NCBI GenBank assembly: GCA_945643635.1
Contig: CALZFC010000042.1
Coordinates: 377,501-441,500, forward strand
Origin: Allodiplogaster sudhausi
Lineage: Eukaryota; Nematoda; Chromadorea; Rhabditida; Diplogasteridae
Direction of reading: 5' to 3'
Length of the DNA stretch: 64,000 nt
Program-made: the position numbers and the translations under genes
Shown: positions 24,801 to 37,049 of the stretch, piece by piece
How the letters are laid out: each line of letters begins with the position of its first letter
How positions within the stretch are numbered: the first letter of the stretch is position 1
The notes under the pieces: generated by a model
Told to the model about the DNA's origin: nothing
What the model saw: the letters and a program-made list of their open reading frames with translations, nothing else
The model's database searches: none

Positions 24801-25906
24801 TGCTCTGCCAGCGCCAGGCGCGCCCGATCGACCGGACGCAGAACTCTACCAGCACGAGGACATCGGGGTTGGAATTCTCTCTCTCTCTCTCTCTCTCTGT
24901 CTCCATTCTCACGCAGGCTCTCTCTTTCGTTCTCTTTTTTCTTCTGCCCCTCTCTTTCTTTCGCTCCTTTTCTCTCTTTCATTCTCTTTCTGCCTTTCTC
25001 TCGCGCCACCTATCTCTCTCTCTCTCCCTCTCTCTCTCCCTCGGTCTCGATTTCTCTTGTCACATTATCGTTACATTCCCATCTTCTGCAACCTAATTTT
25101 TCTGTGTTCTTCATTATTCTCTGAGCTGCACTTTGATGCTTGTGAGAGGAGTTCTGCGAGGAAGCTTTAACCGTTTATCCATTCTGGAGATGTATGAACT
25201 CTCTTTGTCTTCTATGATATCGCTAAGCATCGCCGTCCTTGCCTGCGCGTGGATGGAATCGAGTGGGCAGTCGCTGTACGTTGACGTTACCAAAGTCATG
25301 TCTGACTTCGTGCTGGTCCACGTCGACGCGCGGCAGCAGCAAGAAGGCGACGCGAGGCCGCGCGACACTCCGATGCTCGACGAGGATGTCGTGGTGGGCG
25401 CCGCCGCCGCCGCCAGATCCGCCCGCCCCCTTGCCGCCGGCCCGACGGAGGATGACAGCATCACTCTGCGTCGGACAGCGATGCAGCACGAAGAGATACG
25501 GCTCACGCAGCTGGCCCTCCTTCTGCGGCACGGAGACGCGTCTGAATTTCGCGTGACTACATCTCTTGTTCAACTTGGCAGATTGCCAGTTGCTCCAGAA
25601 ATCAAGACTACCTTATAGGAATCAAAAGTCAAACTAAACTAATTATTTTGAAACTTAAAATATAAAAAAAGAACGTTGTACCCGTGGATGGTGAAAGGCC
25701 TTCCGAACGAGATGGCCATGGTATCGGAGAGTTGGTCGTCGAGTGCCCGTCCGAATCCGTCGACGTCGTGCTCCTCGAGCAGCTTCACCGTCGCATCCCC
25801 CCGTGACATACTCGCGTCTTCGCAGAGCAGCGTGCCGGAATACGTCAGATTCGCCTAGGGGGAAATCCTTCTTTCTTCCTCTACTTCTTTCAACACTCCC
25901 TCTCTT

Positions 25907-25955
<49 letters not shown>

Positions 25956-28900
25956 TATTCATGCTCCATAATCGTCACTGATTATGCTGAGAGAAAACGA
26001 GTTCTCATTAAAAAAAAGTATAAAAAAGTGAAAGATACACATGTACAAACCTTGTAATATGCATGGAAACACTCGCCGCAGCTTGTCAAAGTTGTGAGCA
26101 ATTCAAATGCAATAACAACGACGACGGCGGCGCGACGCATTTCTCTGACTTTTCCACGTTTTGTGGTGGCGAGTGGAGGAGATGCGTTTTGGCTGCTGCT
26201 TCGTACCTCGAATGTTACTAGATGGTCTTTCTCTCTCCCCTCTCTCTCCACTCTCTCTCACTCTCTCTATCACTCTCCCTCTCTCTCCACTCTCTCTCAC
26301 TCTCTCTATCACTCTCCCTCTCTCTCCACTCTCTCTCACTCTCTCTATCACTCTCCCTCTCTCTCCACTCTTTCTCTCTCTCTCTCTTCTGCTACTCTCT
26401 GTTTTCTCTCTCTAGACCTCTTTCGCTCCCTCAATCTATTGGCAGATGTAGTAAGCAAAGAGTGTGTGTACGAGGGCGCTCCCATTTACTCTTTTGCGTT
26501 TGCTCTGCTTCCATCTGCTTTCTCTCTTTCTCCTTATCTCTTTATCTCTCTGCCTCACTCGCCTTTATCCCTGTTTATCTTCTCTCCCTCTATGACGCAC
26601 CAACACTCTCTCTTCTCTCTCTCGTACTGTCTACCAGTGCGACATGAGTCTCCTCATTGTTTATATGCTCGAAGATCGCGAGACGCCATATGCTTGCTGA
26701 GTAAAGAAAATCAGCTGCGCTTTAGAAATCTAAAAATAATCCACTCTTTCATGCTTTTCATACTCATAGAAATTTTTCTGTGGGATTTTATACATTGAAA
26801 TGTATCACGCATGTTTATGCATAAAAAATATTTGAGTCCAAGATGAGTTGTATAAAGTATGTGCATTGTACGATCCGTACTTTGTTATGTGCTGACATCA
26901 ACATCATAATTTAATTTTGTTATAAGTATTTATTTATTCGTTTATTTCAGTCGCATTTTATTATACCTCAAATTTTATGGCATTAAAAAGAAATTTAAAA
27001 AAATAATGAGAAATAGAATAAAGCGTATATTTGAAGGCTGACGGCGTCTGCAGGAAATGCAAAGGCAAGGCATTCGATCGACTCACTCTCAAACTCTCCG
27101 ACTTTGGCCTCACGAGAGATGCCAATGAGTTCGTTCCTTGTTCTCCTCCGTTACTACATTCTATTTTGGCATTACTCTTTACTCTCAACGAAGTAAACAA
27201 CAATGGCATCGCCTATCAATCTTCAAAATCTCACATTTTGGCAGATGGAGCTAATGAATTCATCAGGAAATTATTTATCCGATGTAATAATTTCAGGTCC
27301 TCTGAGCCAGGCTCCGTGTCGCTTGAGCCGCAGCCAAAGGGACCGGGGAAGAACACGGCGGGCACGTCGCTGTACCTCGCTCCCGAGTGCTTTGTAGATC
27401 ATACCTTCTCGGAGAAGTCGGACGTCTGGGCATTCGGCATCACTCTGTGGGAGTTGTGGACAAGGAAGCGGCCGTACGAGGGAGACACCGAGGACGAGCG
27501 GAGCATTCCTTTCAAAGTGGTCAGTCTCGCACTTTTTGCCGATGTCTTTCTGAATATTGCTAATCTTTCTAGTCGTCTCTCTCCAAATCATATGTTTGTT
27601 CCCTTTCTTTTGGTCAGGCATTTTGGTCAGGCAAAAGGTTCGAATTCAAGAGTGTTTTTTGGTTCCTTTAAACTCGATATTTGAGACTGTACAAATGGAA
27701 GATTAGATAAGGCATTATGTCTCATTGATTTCATGTATAAGAGCGAAAATCATTGATTATATAAAATGAAGCATAGTAAGTGCTAAATTGCAGGCATTCT
27801 TCAATGTCCGCCTGCCCATCTCAAAGGAGTTTCCGCAGGCCATTGCTCATCTCTTGCGCAGGCTCGTAAACCTCTGGTCTTTCAATCCTATTTGCCTACG
27901 TTGCAACAGTGGTAGTTGAATTATATATGGAGTGACCTATCCTATGGGAAATTTTATTGGCTTATGGTTTGTAACGGTAAGAAGACTTGTAGTTTCAGCA
28001 AATTGTTCGGAATATAGCTTCAGCATAACTTTATGCATTTAATTCTTTTAGATGTTGGGAGAAGGAGCCGGATCAGCGGCCGACTTTCCAGCAAATTGCT
28101 GAAGAACTCACAGCCTACCACCACGAAATATCTTCTGTCAATGACGTGGTCAGCATTCTTATTATTAAGAGAAAAGCAGTTATGGCTCTGATAAAGCAGA
28201 CCAAATTCTTCTAACATTCCTATTATAATGTACGCAAATCTTTAGTTTTCTCTGGCGGAGCAAAAGGCACTGGAGAAGCAGATCAGCGAGGATCTCGAAA
28301 AGCTGAGGTATCGCTATCTTTTAGTAGATCAGTTTATATCGTCATTTATTGATTACTTTTAAACATGTAACAAAACTTCTAAGAAATGTTTCTTTACATG
28401 ATGTACTTTAAAGTATTAAACTACGAATGAAGAAGAAGTATTCAGGGGTGACTTCTTAGCTCGCCGAGACAAGGACGACGAGCTCTACCGGCAGTTCAAG
28501 AAATTCATAAGTACACACGAAATACTAAGTATATTTCTCAAATTTCTTTCTGCAAGTCAAAAACAACTATATCAATTGCTTTCAACGAATAATAATCGTA
28601 GGCATGCTTCCGAAAGCGGAAGCGCCCGCCGTGAGGCCGAGGAAAAAAGTTGTGGACAAGAACAACATTGGCGCTCCCAGCGGTAAGATCCCTTCAAAAT
28701 CATTCATTATTGGTTTTGCCAAGAAATCCCCCATGATAATTAATAGTTATTCCTAATAATTAAAATAAATTTTTATGCTGAGCGGATATGACATATTATT
28801 TAAAATGCACCTTTGTGATTATAAATAAATGTACACAACTATGTTCTACACGTAAACTCGTGAATATAATATCTCGGTGTGCACAGCAGTACAATTCATT

Positions 28901-31900
28901 GGCGTGCACAGTGGCAATCTAGTGATTTGGATAATATCGAATTCTTCGAATCGCATGACGTGTTTTGCTATATTTTATTTTATTTCATTGCAATTCTCGG
29001 TGCATATTAACAATAAGAAGTTACATGATTTCTTACCACATTTCACGAGGAAATGTTGTATGATTAGAAGTGTAAGATATTGTTGAAATATTGTAGACTT
29101 CCGCACGATCGTCTCAGTGAAACCAATGACGACTGGTCAGGAGACTGGCTTCCAGGTCGAGCATGGTATGGTCACTCACTCACTTTCTCTCTCTCTCTCT
29201 ATCTCTTTCTCTCTCCCTCTCTGTTACTCTCTCTCTCTGCATCTTATACCTATGCTCTCTCTCTATGTTCTCTCTCTCTCTTTCTCGCACCCTCTCTCTC
29301 TCTCCGTGGTTGTCTGTTGTAGCCAAGGGCACGGATACCCTTCCCCGTCGCTCTGGCCTCCGTCCTCCGGATGCCGCGGGCCCCTCGACCGGCCAGCATT
29401 CCAAGCTGAACTCGTCGCTGTCGATCTCGCAGCCGAATCTTCATCAGCTGATCTCCTCCTTCTCCTCCTCCACCACTCCTGGTGGAACACTGAAGAGGAC
29501 GGACGCCATCAGGCGGAAGAAGGAGAGCGGCGGAGAGATCCGTCTGGATGGTCAGTCAAGGGAGAGCACGATCATATCATTTCCGATTAATCATTATTCA
29601 ATAGTGGTACCGTTAGCCTCAATGTTGTACAATCTCTGTTCAAGACCTAAGTTTCTGCTTTCCTCACAAACATCATCTTCAGTTCAGAATCTTAGATAAC
29701 TCTATTCCCAATTATTATCATTTGATTTATCATCAAAATCATTGTCATTAATTTAGTTTAACTGTCAAAGTTTGCGAAAAATTTCGTTAGTTGAGAAGTG
29801 CGTAAACCACAAGCAAAGAAACCACGCAATGTACTTATCATTAGCTGTTCCTCCATGATACTGCTTATGCAATAGCTTTAATATCTATGATATATAGTCT
29901 TTATTCAGTGAGAGACGATAATTTATAAATATTGGCAACTTAATACTACTTCGATCTCGCCTGCCAGATGATTTGAAATCGGTAAACTATTTGTTTAGAA
30001 TTGCCATCGCCGGGCGAGCGGTTCGGCTTCTCGCACTCGCAGACGGCGACCATGCTTGGCAGCAATATGGCCTCTTCGCCCACCAGGAGGTCCTTTTTCT
30101 CCCCCTCTCTCTCCCTGTCACTCCCTCTCTCTCTCGCTTTCTCTCTCTCTCTCTCTCTCTAACCATAAGTCTTCTAATCTTATCTTTCTCCCTTATACCT
30201 ACTTCTCTATGTTTTCAGTTTTTTTTTGGTTTTTTAAAGTGTCAATTTTTTCACTGAATAACTTTCCAGTTCACTGAGTCACGCGACGCCTTCTGCCTCC
30301 GCGTCTCTCTCGCCCATCTCGGCCTTTGGCTCTTCACTCAACGCGACCGCGACGCAAGCCGCAACGCCTGACCGCGAGCGCCATCCCAAGAAGACCATCG
30401 CGCGCATTATCAACTTCTTCGTCAGAATTCTTTTCTGTTTTCGGCGGATTCTATTTCATTCTTCTTTAGCTCCTATTATTGACCGGCAAAGAAATCAACA
30501 TAGTTTTTATTCTGATGTTGATCTTTCTGGAGGAGTTCCTCGTGAAGGTAGATCATATTTTGTCTTTTAGAAAAGGTCGTCAACATCGATCGATTCTGAG
30601 GATGGGGGAATTGAAGAACGAGGAGATCATAATACGCCGAGGTAAGTATATTAAGGAAGTTATCCATTTTCTGAGCAATCCTCAAAATAGACGTTTTTAT
30701 AGTTTGGAAATAAGCAAATGAACAACATTCAAAGATTCAAATTGTAAAAAAAAACATTATTTTCTCCAATCATATACCGAAAAAAGTACGCGAGATATTG
30801 ATGAAATATAATGGAACGGCGAACATGAGTATTTCTCTTTTCCAGATCTCACTCGGTGTCGGTGGTGAGCTCGTCGTCTTCGCGTGGGAGCACGCCCGCC
30901 ATCTTCCACCCGACTCGCGGACCCGGTGGCATCAGCTACATCTCTGAGGTCTACTCTTCTTTCAGCGCATACATTTTTTTCACCCTTACAAATACTTTGT
31001 CGATTCTCGGTGTTGAGCGGGGAAAAGATGTAAATATAAACATATGCTGGAACAAAAACTTAAATAAAATAAAACATTTAGTAGGAATATAATAATTATT
31101 CTAAATCTATGAAGAAGAAAAAGATTTGCAGGCAACGCGGAATGGCAAGAGTTCGTCGCGCGTCTCCTCGGACTACAGCGATGAAAGCCAGTCAGCGCTT
31201 CCTTATGTCATTTCCTTTTATTCTTACGAAATTAAAAAAAAGTGATATTCGGTACTTCGGATAAAATAGTTCCTTGAGCAGCAAATCGAGGCACCATTCG
31301 AATGAGAAGGGCGCCGCTCATCGGCCGACTGCGACGCCGCAGACAGTGTACGGAATTTATATTTTATTTCTTCAAATATTATTCTTATTGATTAATATTT
31401 TACTTTTTTTAGCGATTATTAGTAGAATTTGTTTTTTTTTTCAAAAGATTTATTTTAATAATAAAACAAAACAAAATATGGTTAATTTTCTTTCTGATTG
31501 GCTAGAACCTACAAGCGTCCGTCCGTCTCTCAGTCCTCATCGACGATTGCCGCTTCGTCGTCATCGTCCGCGCCCCTGGCCACGCCCACTTCCACGTCCT
31601 CCTCCTCTCTCTCCGCCTATCACACTCTCATGCCCGGCAGGCCGGCAACCCTCGCCTCCCAGCAGCCACTCCATCCGTCCGCTTCATATTCGCACCATGT
31701 ATATTCCATTTATTTATTCATTATTGATAGTCACTTTGCTGCAAATATACTATTTATATTATCTCTATTGTAGTCAGCATTGATAAGATTTATCACGATT
31801 TGTTAAGTTCTCACGAAGAATGCGTTAATATACTTCAAATACTAACAAAATCGTAAAATCATAAATACTTTTTTTAGCTTGAGACGCCCCCGCACACGGG

Positions 31901-33040
31901 CAGCTCGTCGGCGACACCCCCCTGCTCGCAGATTGGATTGGATGACGAAGTTCCCTCTCGTATGTTTTCCCTTTCTCTAAATCTCTTCAATCTCTCTCTC
32001 TCTGTCTCTCCCGTCCCTCTCTCCCTCACAATCTTCATTGTCAGCTCACACGAACCCGTACGTGCTGCTGCCGGCCGAGACGAGAGAGAGCGGAGTTCGT
32101 TGGGAGGAAGGCGCCGCTGCTGGTCTCTCTCATCATCACCACCACCACCACGCCCCTCTCCGGGTACGGAGCTTACATTTATTTTATTTAAAAAAAAAAC
32201 TAAATTTATCTAATAATTACAAGAGTCGTTACAGTAGTTGAGCAGAAATGAATTAGTAGTCTTGAACGGAAGAAACTTGCAGCCGGAGCTGTCGATGGAG
32301 GTGCCACTGAAGCAAGAGTCTCCCACAGACGCGCCGCCCGCTCCGAGAGCGTCCGTTCTTTCCCTCTCTTCTTCTCTTTTCCTTAGTATTGTTTAAATAT
32401 TGCGTGAGCAAATTGCATCTTCATGAGCTGAAACAAATTAAATGTAATAATATTTTCTACAGAGATCGCTCGTCTCGGACGCACTCTTCCGAGGCGGAGC
32501 CGTACTTCACGCTGGCGAAGCCGCCCGGCCCGCCGCCGCTGCCCGCGCCGCGAATCCCGGCCACGCTGCCGCACGCGCCGCCGCACCCCACCAAGTTCGT
32601 GCACAACGAGAGCTACGACGTCTCCGCCTATAAGGTCTGTTTTTGGGAGAGAGATCATTGCTATTACTAGATGTATTATTCATGCAGTTTTGACGATATC
32701 CCATATGTCAGAGCATCACTGTGCATGCTTCTCTAGATAATGAAGCCCGGCGTGGCACCCGTGCTGCCATCGGCGGAGACCCGCAAGATGTGCTTCATTA
32801 TCAATGGGTATAGTTCATTTATTTTATTTTAACATTTTTATTTTATTTTATTTCCAGGTATTTACTGAATAACCTACTTACTGAATAAATATAATAATTT
32901 TTCTAACTAGAATAATGTTATTGTTCTCCCTCTGCAGGGCGAACAGCTCGGGCGCGGACTCGATGGACGTGCCGACGGCGTCAGCTCCGCCGCCGCCGAT
33001 TGTTCCGCCGCGCAGCGGTTGCGTCACACTCGCCAAGTAG
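21826..33040 (+). CDS. mlk-1: Mixed-lineage kinase (SH3 plus protein kinase), MLK family; 5' end not found
   Basis: Thirty-two exons from 21826 to the TAG at 33040 (first 21826-22040, last 32938-33040) give one frame of 1,170 residues. SH3 is at about 152-206 (EVAYDYRASNTDEL; GWVRGEVDGKLGYLPSNYV). The kinase domain starts near 221: Gly-rich loop GEGMSAKVY, VAYK lysine, HRDLKMDN, SDFGL, LAPE, DVWAFGITLWEL, RCWEKEPDQRP. SH3 directly before a kinase of this type marks MLKs, MAP3Ks feeding JNK/p38-type cascades; in worms MLK-1 acts with MEK-1 and KGB-1. The HRD-DFG spacing is 59 residues, about 30 to 40 more than usual. No CRIB motif or long leucine zipper is obvious; the last 550 residues are Ser/Pro-rich with seven His. 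Two introns (after 24088 and 27861) need GC donors. The start codon lies upstream. Confidence 0.9.
25223..26140 (-). CDS. Transthyretin-like (TTR family) secreted protein, nested in an MLK intron
   Basis: Minus-strand exons 26140-26051, 25854-25682 and 25541-25223 join in phases 0 and 2 and give 193 residues. Exon 1 encodes a signal peptide (MRRAAVVVVIAFELLTTLTS). The mature part opens ANLTYSGTLLCEDASM, then ATVKLLEEHDVDGFGRALDD, then FTIHG and REPYLFVLHRCP. This follows the TTR-like order: strand with LLC, KL-x-(D/E)-x-D, a DD(L/Q)L segment, F-x-(I/L)-x-G, then a P-Y-L-x-(I/V)-x-H-x-C strand. A Gly-rich insert (GGKGAGGSGGGGGAHH) lengthens it beyond the usual 135-150 residues. TTR-like proteins are a large nematode-specific secreted family; most lack known ligands. 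It lies wholly inside the MLK intron 24868-27036, opposite strand. Confidence 0.8.
26229..26440 (+). repeat. 39-bp minisatellite within CT-rich sequence
   Basis: Just over three copies of a 39-bp unit (TCTCTCCACTCTCTCTCACT then CTCTCTATCACTCTCCCTC) from about 26241 to 26370, flanked by plain CT repeat. It translates as a 13-residue repeat in one frame, but that is incidental. Confidence 0.85.
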
Positions 33041-33340
33041 TTTCACTCCTCCCTCCTCATGCCATTCTAGTGTACTTCCTATAACTAGTACTGTAGCTCC
33101 TGCAATAGCACCTGGTAGTGCTAGCCGACGACAGAGCAACGGTGGATTCGCTAGAGGCCGTGTATTCTTTCCAAATTGGTGGCGTCTACTGAGAAGAGTT
33201 CACAACTGTGCTAATAGTATTAATATTACAATTCTATAAATACAATTGGCACCCTGACAGAGCTGCTTTCGTTCTCTCTTCCCGGTCGGGTTTGCGAGTA
33301 GTAAGGCGCACGAACGGCTGCGTTCTAGGAGATTTTTGTG

Positions 33341-33374
<34 letters not shown>

Positions 33375-34484
33375 GTCTCTCTCACTGTCTATATCCTTGT
33401 TTCCCTCCCTCTCTCCTTCGCCCGTCGATTCTATCCCGTGATTGGATAGCTCTTCGACTCGTTAGATCATGTTCCGTATCTCGTACTCAGCGGTTGTCCT
33501 GTCGCATGGGATTGTTCTGGAGTGGTTGATTTATTTTAATCCTGCATGTTTCTTCTCCATGAGATGACCATAGCAAGTGAAGCAGGGTTTTTCACAAAAG
33601 GAGCCTGAGATCAACCTATTTTGTTAAATTTCTCATGATCTACAGCAATTGTTTAGTAAATGTCGACCACTACAAATACACGATTCGAACGTTGAAGCAT
33701 GGTATTTATGTATGTAGGAATTAATACATAGGTTTAGCGCTTGTTAATAATCATTTATTTCGTAGCAATCAAAGCAGCTGCTTTGAATGAAATGTATGAA
33801 TATACATATATGTTTTATTTCAAAGTTAGCAACTCTTCAGAAGAGATATCAGTGAAGAGTACTAGAAGGGTCAACTCACTATCGAATCTGTCATGATACT
33901 GCATGTGATGACACTGGTAAATTTATATTCGTTGCCGACCGATGACGTCAAGGCAAATGATAAACGTTATTAAGCAAGATGCGATTGTATAAAGGAATTC
34001 ATTTTGCTCTTCTCTTTTTAAAGCAGGCTTTCGTGAAGTAGAAAACTTTCCGCGGCCTGTGAACGACCACGAGGAAATGAGAGGTAAAAAGGGGCCAGTT
34101 TTCTGTGACTATCTTGTTGTAATAAAAAATATTTTAATGAAAGCAGATTGCGTTTGAAGAGTGTATCCCGAAGGAAATCCCTGAGAAAATTCAGCTGAAT
34201 AACGTGAAAACATTTTTCATTATTGTTTACAGCAATTAGTCATTTTCAATTTGCCGCGAGGGTTGAAAGAAGTGATTCACGTCAACTTCAACCCTTTTTG
34301 TGATAAATGTCAAGTTTGGTCGAGTAAAACAAAAGTTTTTTCTGTTGACAGAATGCCTTCAAATAGTCGCTCATCGTCAGACAAAGCAGTTAACAATTGC
34401 TCGTCTTTCCCTAAGAATCGCTTGTCATTTTTAATCGCTTCGAATTACTGGAAATTATATGTGAACAGTTTCAGAATGTTCGGC
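33041..34484. other. 3' flank of MLK and spacer before the first peptide gene
   Basis: A CT tract at 33338-33420, otherwise AT-rich. From about 33590 the sequence loses the CT/GA microsatellites common elsewhere. The 34020-34480 part resembles 36000-36225 in short stretches (for example TTTACAGCAATT), so it belongs to the duplicated unit described for the peptide genes. Confidence 0.5.
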
Positions 34485-34753
34485 ATGAAGTTCCTTCCCG
34501 TTGTGTTCGTGCTGCTGTACGTTGCACTAGCAGTGGTTAGGAAAGTTTTCATGAAACAAAGATGTCTTCAGTGCAATCTCATGGCGCTTAGAACGATGCG
34601 AGCATCTCGAATTCTAGGAAACTGATCCGATTAATTGCCCAAAGAGATGTTTACTTTCAAATTCTTCAGAAGGCGTCAGACGAGCCGGCTTCAGTTGTCG
34701 TGACAAACGAACGACATCAAGAATCGCATGTGGTTCGAATTTTGGATGATTGA
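34485..34753 (+). CDS. Small secreted peptide precursor, 44 residues, copy 1
   Basis: Two exons: 34485-34535 (17 codons) and 34670-34753, joined in phase 0 (donor GTTAGG, acceptor ATTCTTCAG). Exon 1 is almost exactly the hydrophobic signal segment MKFLPVVFVLLYVALAV. Exon 2 encodes a 27-residue hydrophilic tail that includes NERHQESHVVRILDD and then TGA. The same two-exon layout, stop codon and sequence recur at 36226-36492, so the frame is under constraint or the duplication is recent. No Cys in the mature part and no dibasic cleavage sites. I know no family with this sequence. A downstream stretch at 34873 (TTCGATCAAGAG) is also shared by both copies and might be a further exon. Confidence 0.6.
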
Positions 34754-36225
34754 TACCAGTGAAATGCAGTAGTGCGACCTAGGCGAAGATTCGAGAAAAT
34801 ACGTTTGGTTAATGTACTGTTTTCAAAACGACATATTGCAGATGCATAAATTGCTCTTATTCCTTCAATTAATAGATTCGATCAAGAGCCAGACTATCAT
34901 CGTGTGGACCTGGCGGCCACCGAGACGTTGTTGTTGTTCATAACGGAGTCGTCACAACTTATTATGAATAAGAAGATGCAGGAAAAGTGTGCCATGGGGA
35001 TAAAGTACTTTGACAACTAATTTCACACCAAAAGCTTGTCGTAGATTGTCGGTGTCTCGATGAGTGAGTGCCACAAAACTGGTTGTCTACTTATTATGCA
35101 TATGTATGTATGTCGCGTTTTTTTTTTGCTGAATCGAATAAAAACATATAATGACATTCATTGATCTTGCCGGAGAATCATGCACCAGACAGATTTTGGA
35201 AAATCATTACTTGTTCATATGATGGAGAATAATAAAAAAATTACAAACAGCTCATATTCACAAGTGTATAGTTACTGTTGGATTTTAAACTTCTAAGAAC
35301 AAATGAGAGACATTTCTCTTGCCTTTCTTACAACGTATTGCATACATTATTGAATGATAACCAAACATTTCTTCAAAATGATGACAATTACATTTCAAGT
35401 AATTTTTGGATCGCATTACCTGTTAGAGGAAAGGGTCCGAGCGGATAGTTCAGTCTCGAGTAACTAATTACCTTATTTCATCAATGTCGAATTAAGTTGC
35501 TCATTACAATTCTTATCTTCTATAGACGTCCTTTTGGCGACGACGAATACATCCAGTTCCTCTAACAATGAGAGGGAAAAGAAGAGGCGGAAATCAGACT
35601 CGTAATTACCAGCATGCATTACGAACATCTTGTGTTTTTTTTTGGATATTCATTTTAAACTTCATCTAACTCGCATTTATTTCAGTCTCTAAGAGTCTCC
35701 CTCTTTCTCTGGATTTCTCTTTTGTGCTCTGATCATTTAAAAAAACCCTTTTCACTATTGGTTTTCTTCTTGCCTCGCCATCATTATTTATTCTCATAAT
35801 GCATCCTTTGGTGCGTTCTGATTATTCTTCTGGTGGAGTGAATTTCTCTCACAGAAGCGCTCGTAGAAAGGGCGAGAACGCAACGCGTTCATCACCGTCA
35901 GAACTGTAACACATTTTTGAATTTAATGAAAAATCTCAATGCGCCCTTTATTACAATATCCCATGTGAGAAGATATAAAAAAAACAATGCAAAGGAAACA
36001 TTTTTTTCATTGCAATTTACAGCAATTTGGAATAGAAAAAGCTCTCGTTGGAAATGTGATTGACTTCAACCAATCTTGCGAGAAATATCGAACAAAAACA
36101 AACGTATTGTGTTAGCAGAATGCCTTGAAATAGTCGTTGGAACAAAGCAGTTTTTTTTTCGCTTCCGATTTTTTATCTCTTCAATTACTGAAATATTTGA
36201 ATCTAAACTTCTCAGAACGTTCGGC
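34754..36225. other. Spacer between peptide genes, with a decayed copy of the minus-strand Cys exon
   Basis: At about 35890-35810, minus strand, lies a degenerate copy of the exon at 37798-37692. It keeps the acceptor (TGTTACAG), TTCTGACG and CTACGAGCGCTTCTGT but has lost roughly 30 bp in the middle and its stop codon, so I read it as a pseudo-exon. The rest is AT-rich without a recognisable gene. Confidence 0.5.
35810..35890 (-). pseudogene. Degenerate copy of the small Cys-containing exon
   Basis: Aligns with the 37798-37692 exon at its 5' half (TTCTGACGGTGATGAACGCG against TTCTCACGATGCTGTACGCG). An internal deletion removes the CPGYGVFQQYE-equivalent segment and the original stop. It supports a segmental duplication of peptide gene plus opposite-strand gene. 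Confidence 0.45.
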
Positions 36226-36492
36226 ATGAAGTTCCATCCTATTGTGTTCGTCCTTCTTTTCGTTGTTCTGGCAGTGGTTAGGAATGTTTTGATGGAAGAA
36301 AGAAGCAGGTTCTTCTGTGCAATCTCATCTCGATTCGTCCACCCCGGATGCCACGAAAGATTACTGACTGATTGCACACTATCGATTTTGACTTTTTTTC
36401 AGAACGCATCAGTCGAGCCCGCCGCAGTTGTCCCGACAAAGGAACGTCATCAACATCAAGAATCGCATGTGTTTCGAATTTTAGAAGATTGA
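36226..36492 (+). CDS. Small secreted peptide precursor, 46 residues, copy 2
   Basis: Exons 36226-36276 and 36403-36492, phase 0 join, same layout as copy 1. Signal segment MKFHPIVFVLLFVVLAV; tail containing TKERHQHQESHVFRILED, then TGA. Against copy 1 the tail has a two-residue insertion (HQ) and about ten substitutions, but the frame, splice sites and stop are kept. Divergence with frame conservation suggests a translated product. No Cys; function unknown. Confidence 0.6.
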   Translation: MKFHPIVFVLLFVVLAVVRNVLMEERSRFFCAISSRFVHPGCHERLLTDCTLSILTFFQNASVEPAAVVPTKERHQHQESHVFRILED

Positions 36493-37049
36493 TACAAGCG
36501 ATTTGCAGCAGTGCGACGTAGGCTGACATTCGAGAAATACTTTTGGTAAATGTATTGGAAGATGGTGGTGGTCGTGGTTATCAGAATGTCATTTTGCAGT
36601 TTGTGCTATGATCATTATAGTCTTAGAAAAATTCAGCGGAAAATTTTCAACGGGAGTTCTGGAAAAAAATCGTCGTGGCCGATGAGCACACTCATGATTA
36701 TTGGATACTGGTTTCGAAATGACACATTGAACATACATTAGATACCATTACTACTTTAAATACTCAGCAGATTCGATCAAGAGACTTACGCACGTTGGCC
36801 AGACGATGAAGTGGTCATCGATTCTTTCGTGTTGTGGCACAGTATGGCTTATAAATAACATGATTCGGAAAACAGGTCGTGGAAGCATTGTATCTTAAAT
36901 ACCAATTTCACCCCAAAATGTCGAATTCAGTTAAATACACATGTACTGATATCAAAATTAATGTTACCAGAATAGCACCACGCGATGATAAAGTGTTTCG
37001 TGAAAGGCAGTTTTTCAGTCAACTTTCGTCTTAAATTGTTTTCCATAAC
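36493..37049. other. 3' flank of peptide gene copy 2
   Basis: Contains the second copy of the shared TTCGATCAAGAG stretch (about 36773). No complete gene seen. Confidence 0.4.

Noticed and set aside
25133..25618. 161-codon plus-strand frame (LYVDVTKVMSDFVLVHVDAR)
   Set aside because: It is the complement of the TTR-like exon; the minus-strand reading joins three exons in phase with a signal peptide and family motifs.
29966..29979. Possible 14-bp microexon (ATGATTTGAAATCG) in the MLK gene
   Set aside because: Including it breaks the phase into the next exon (29999-30089), which reads correctly without it.
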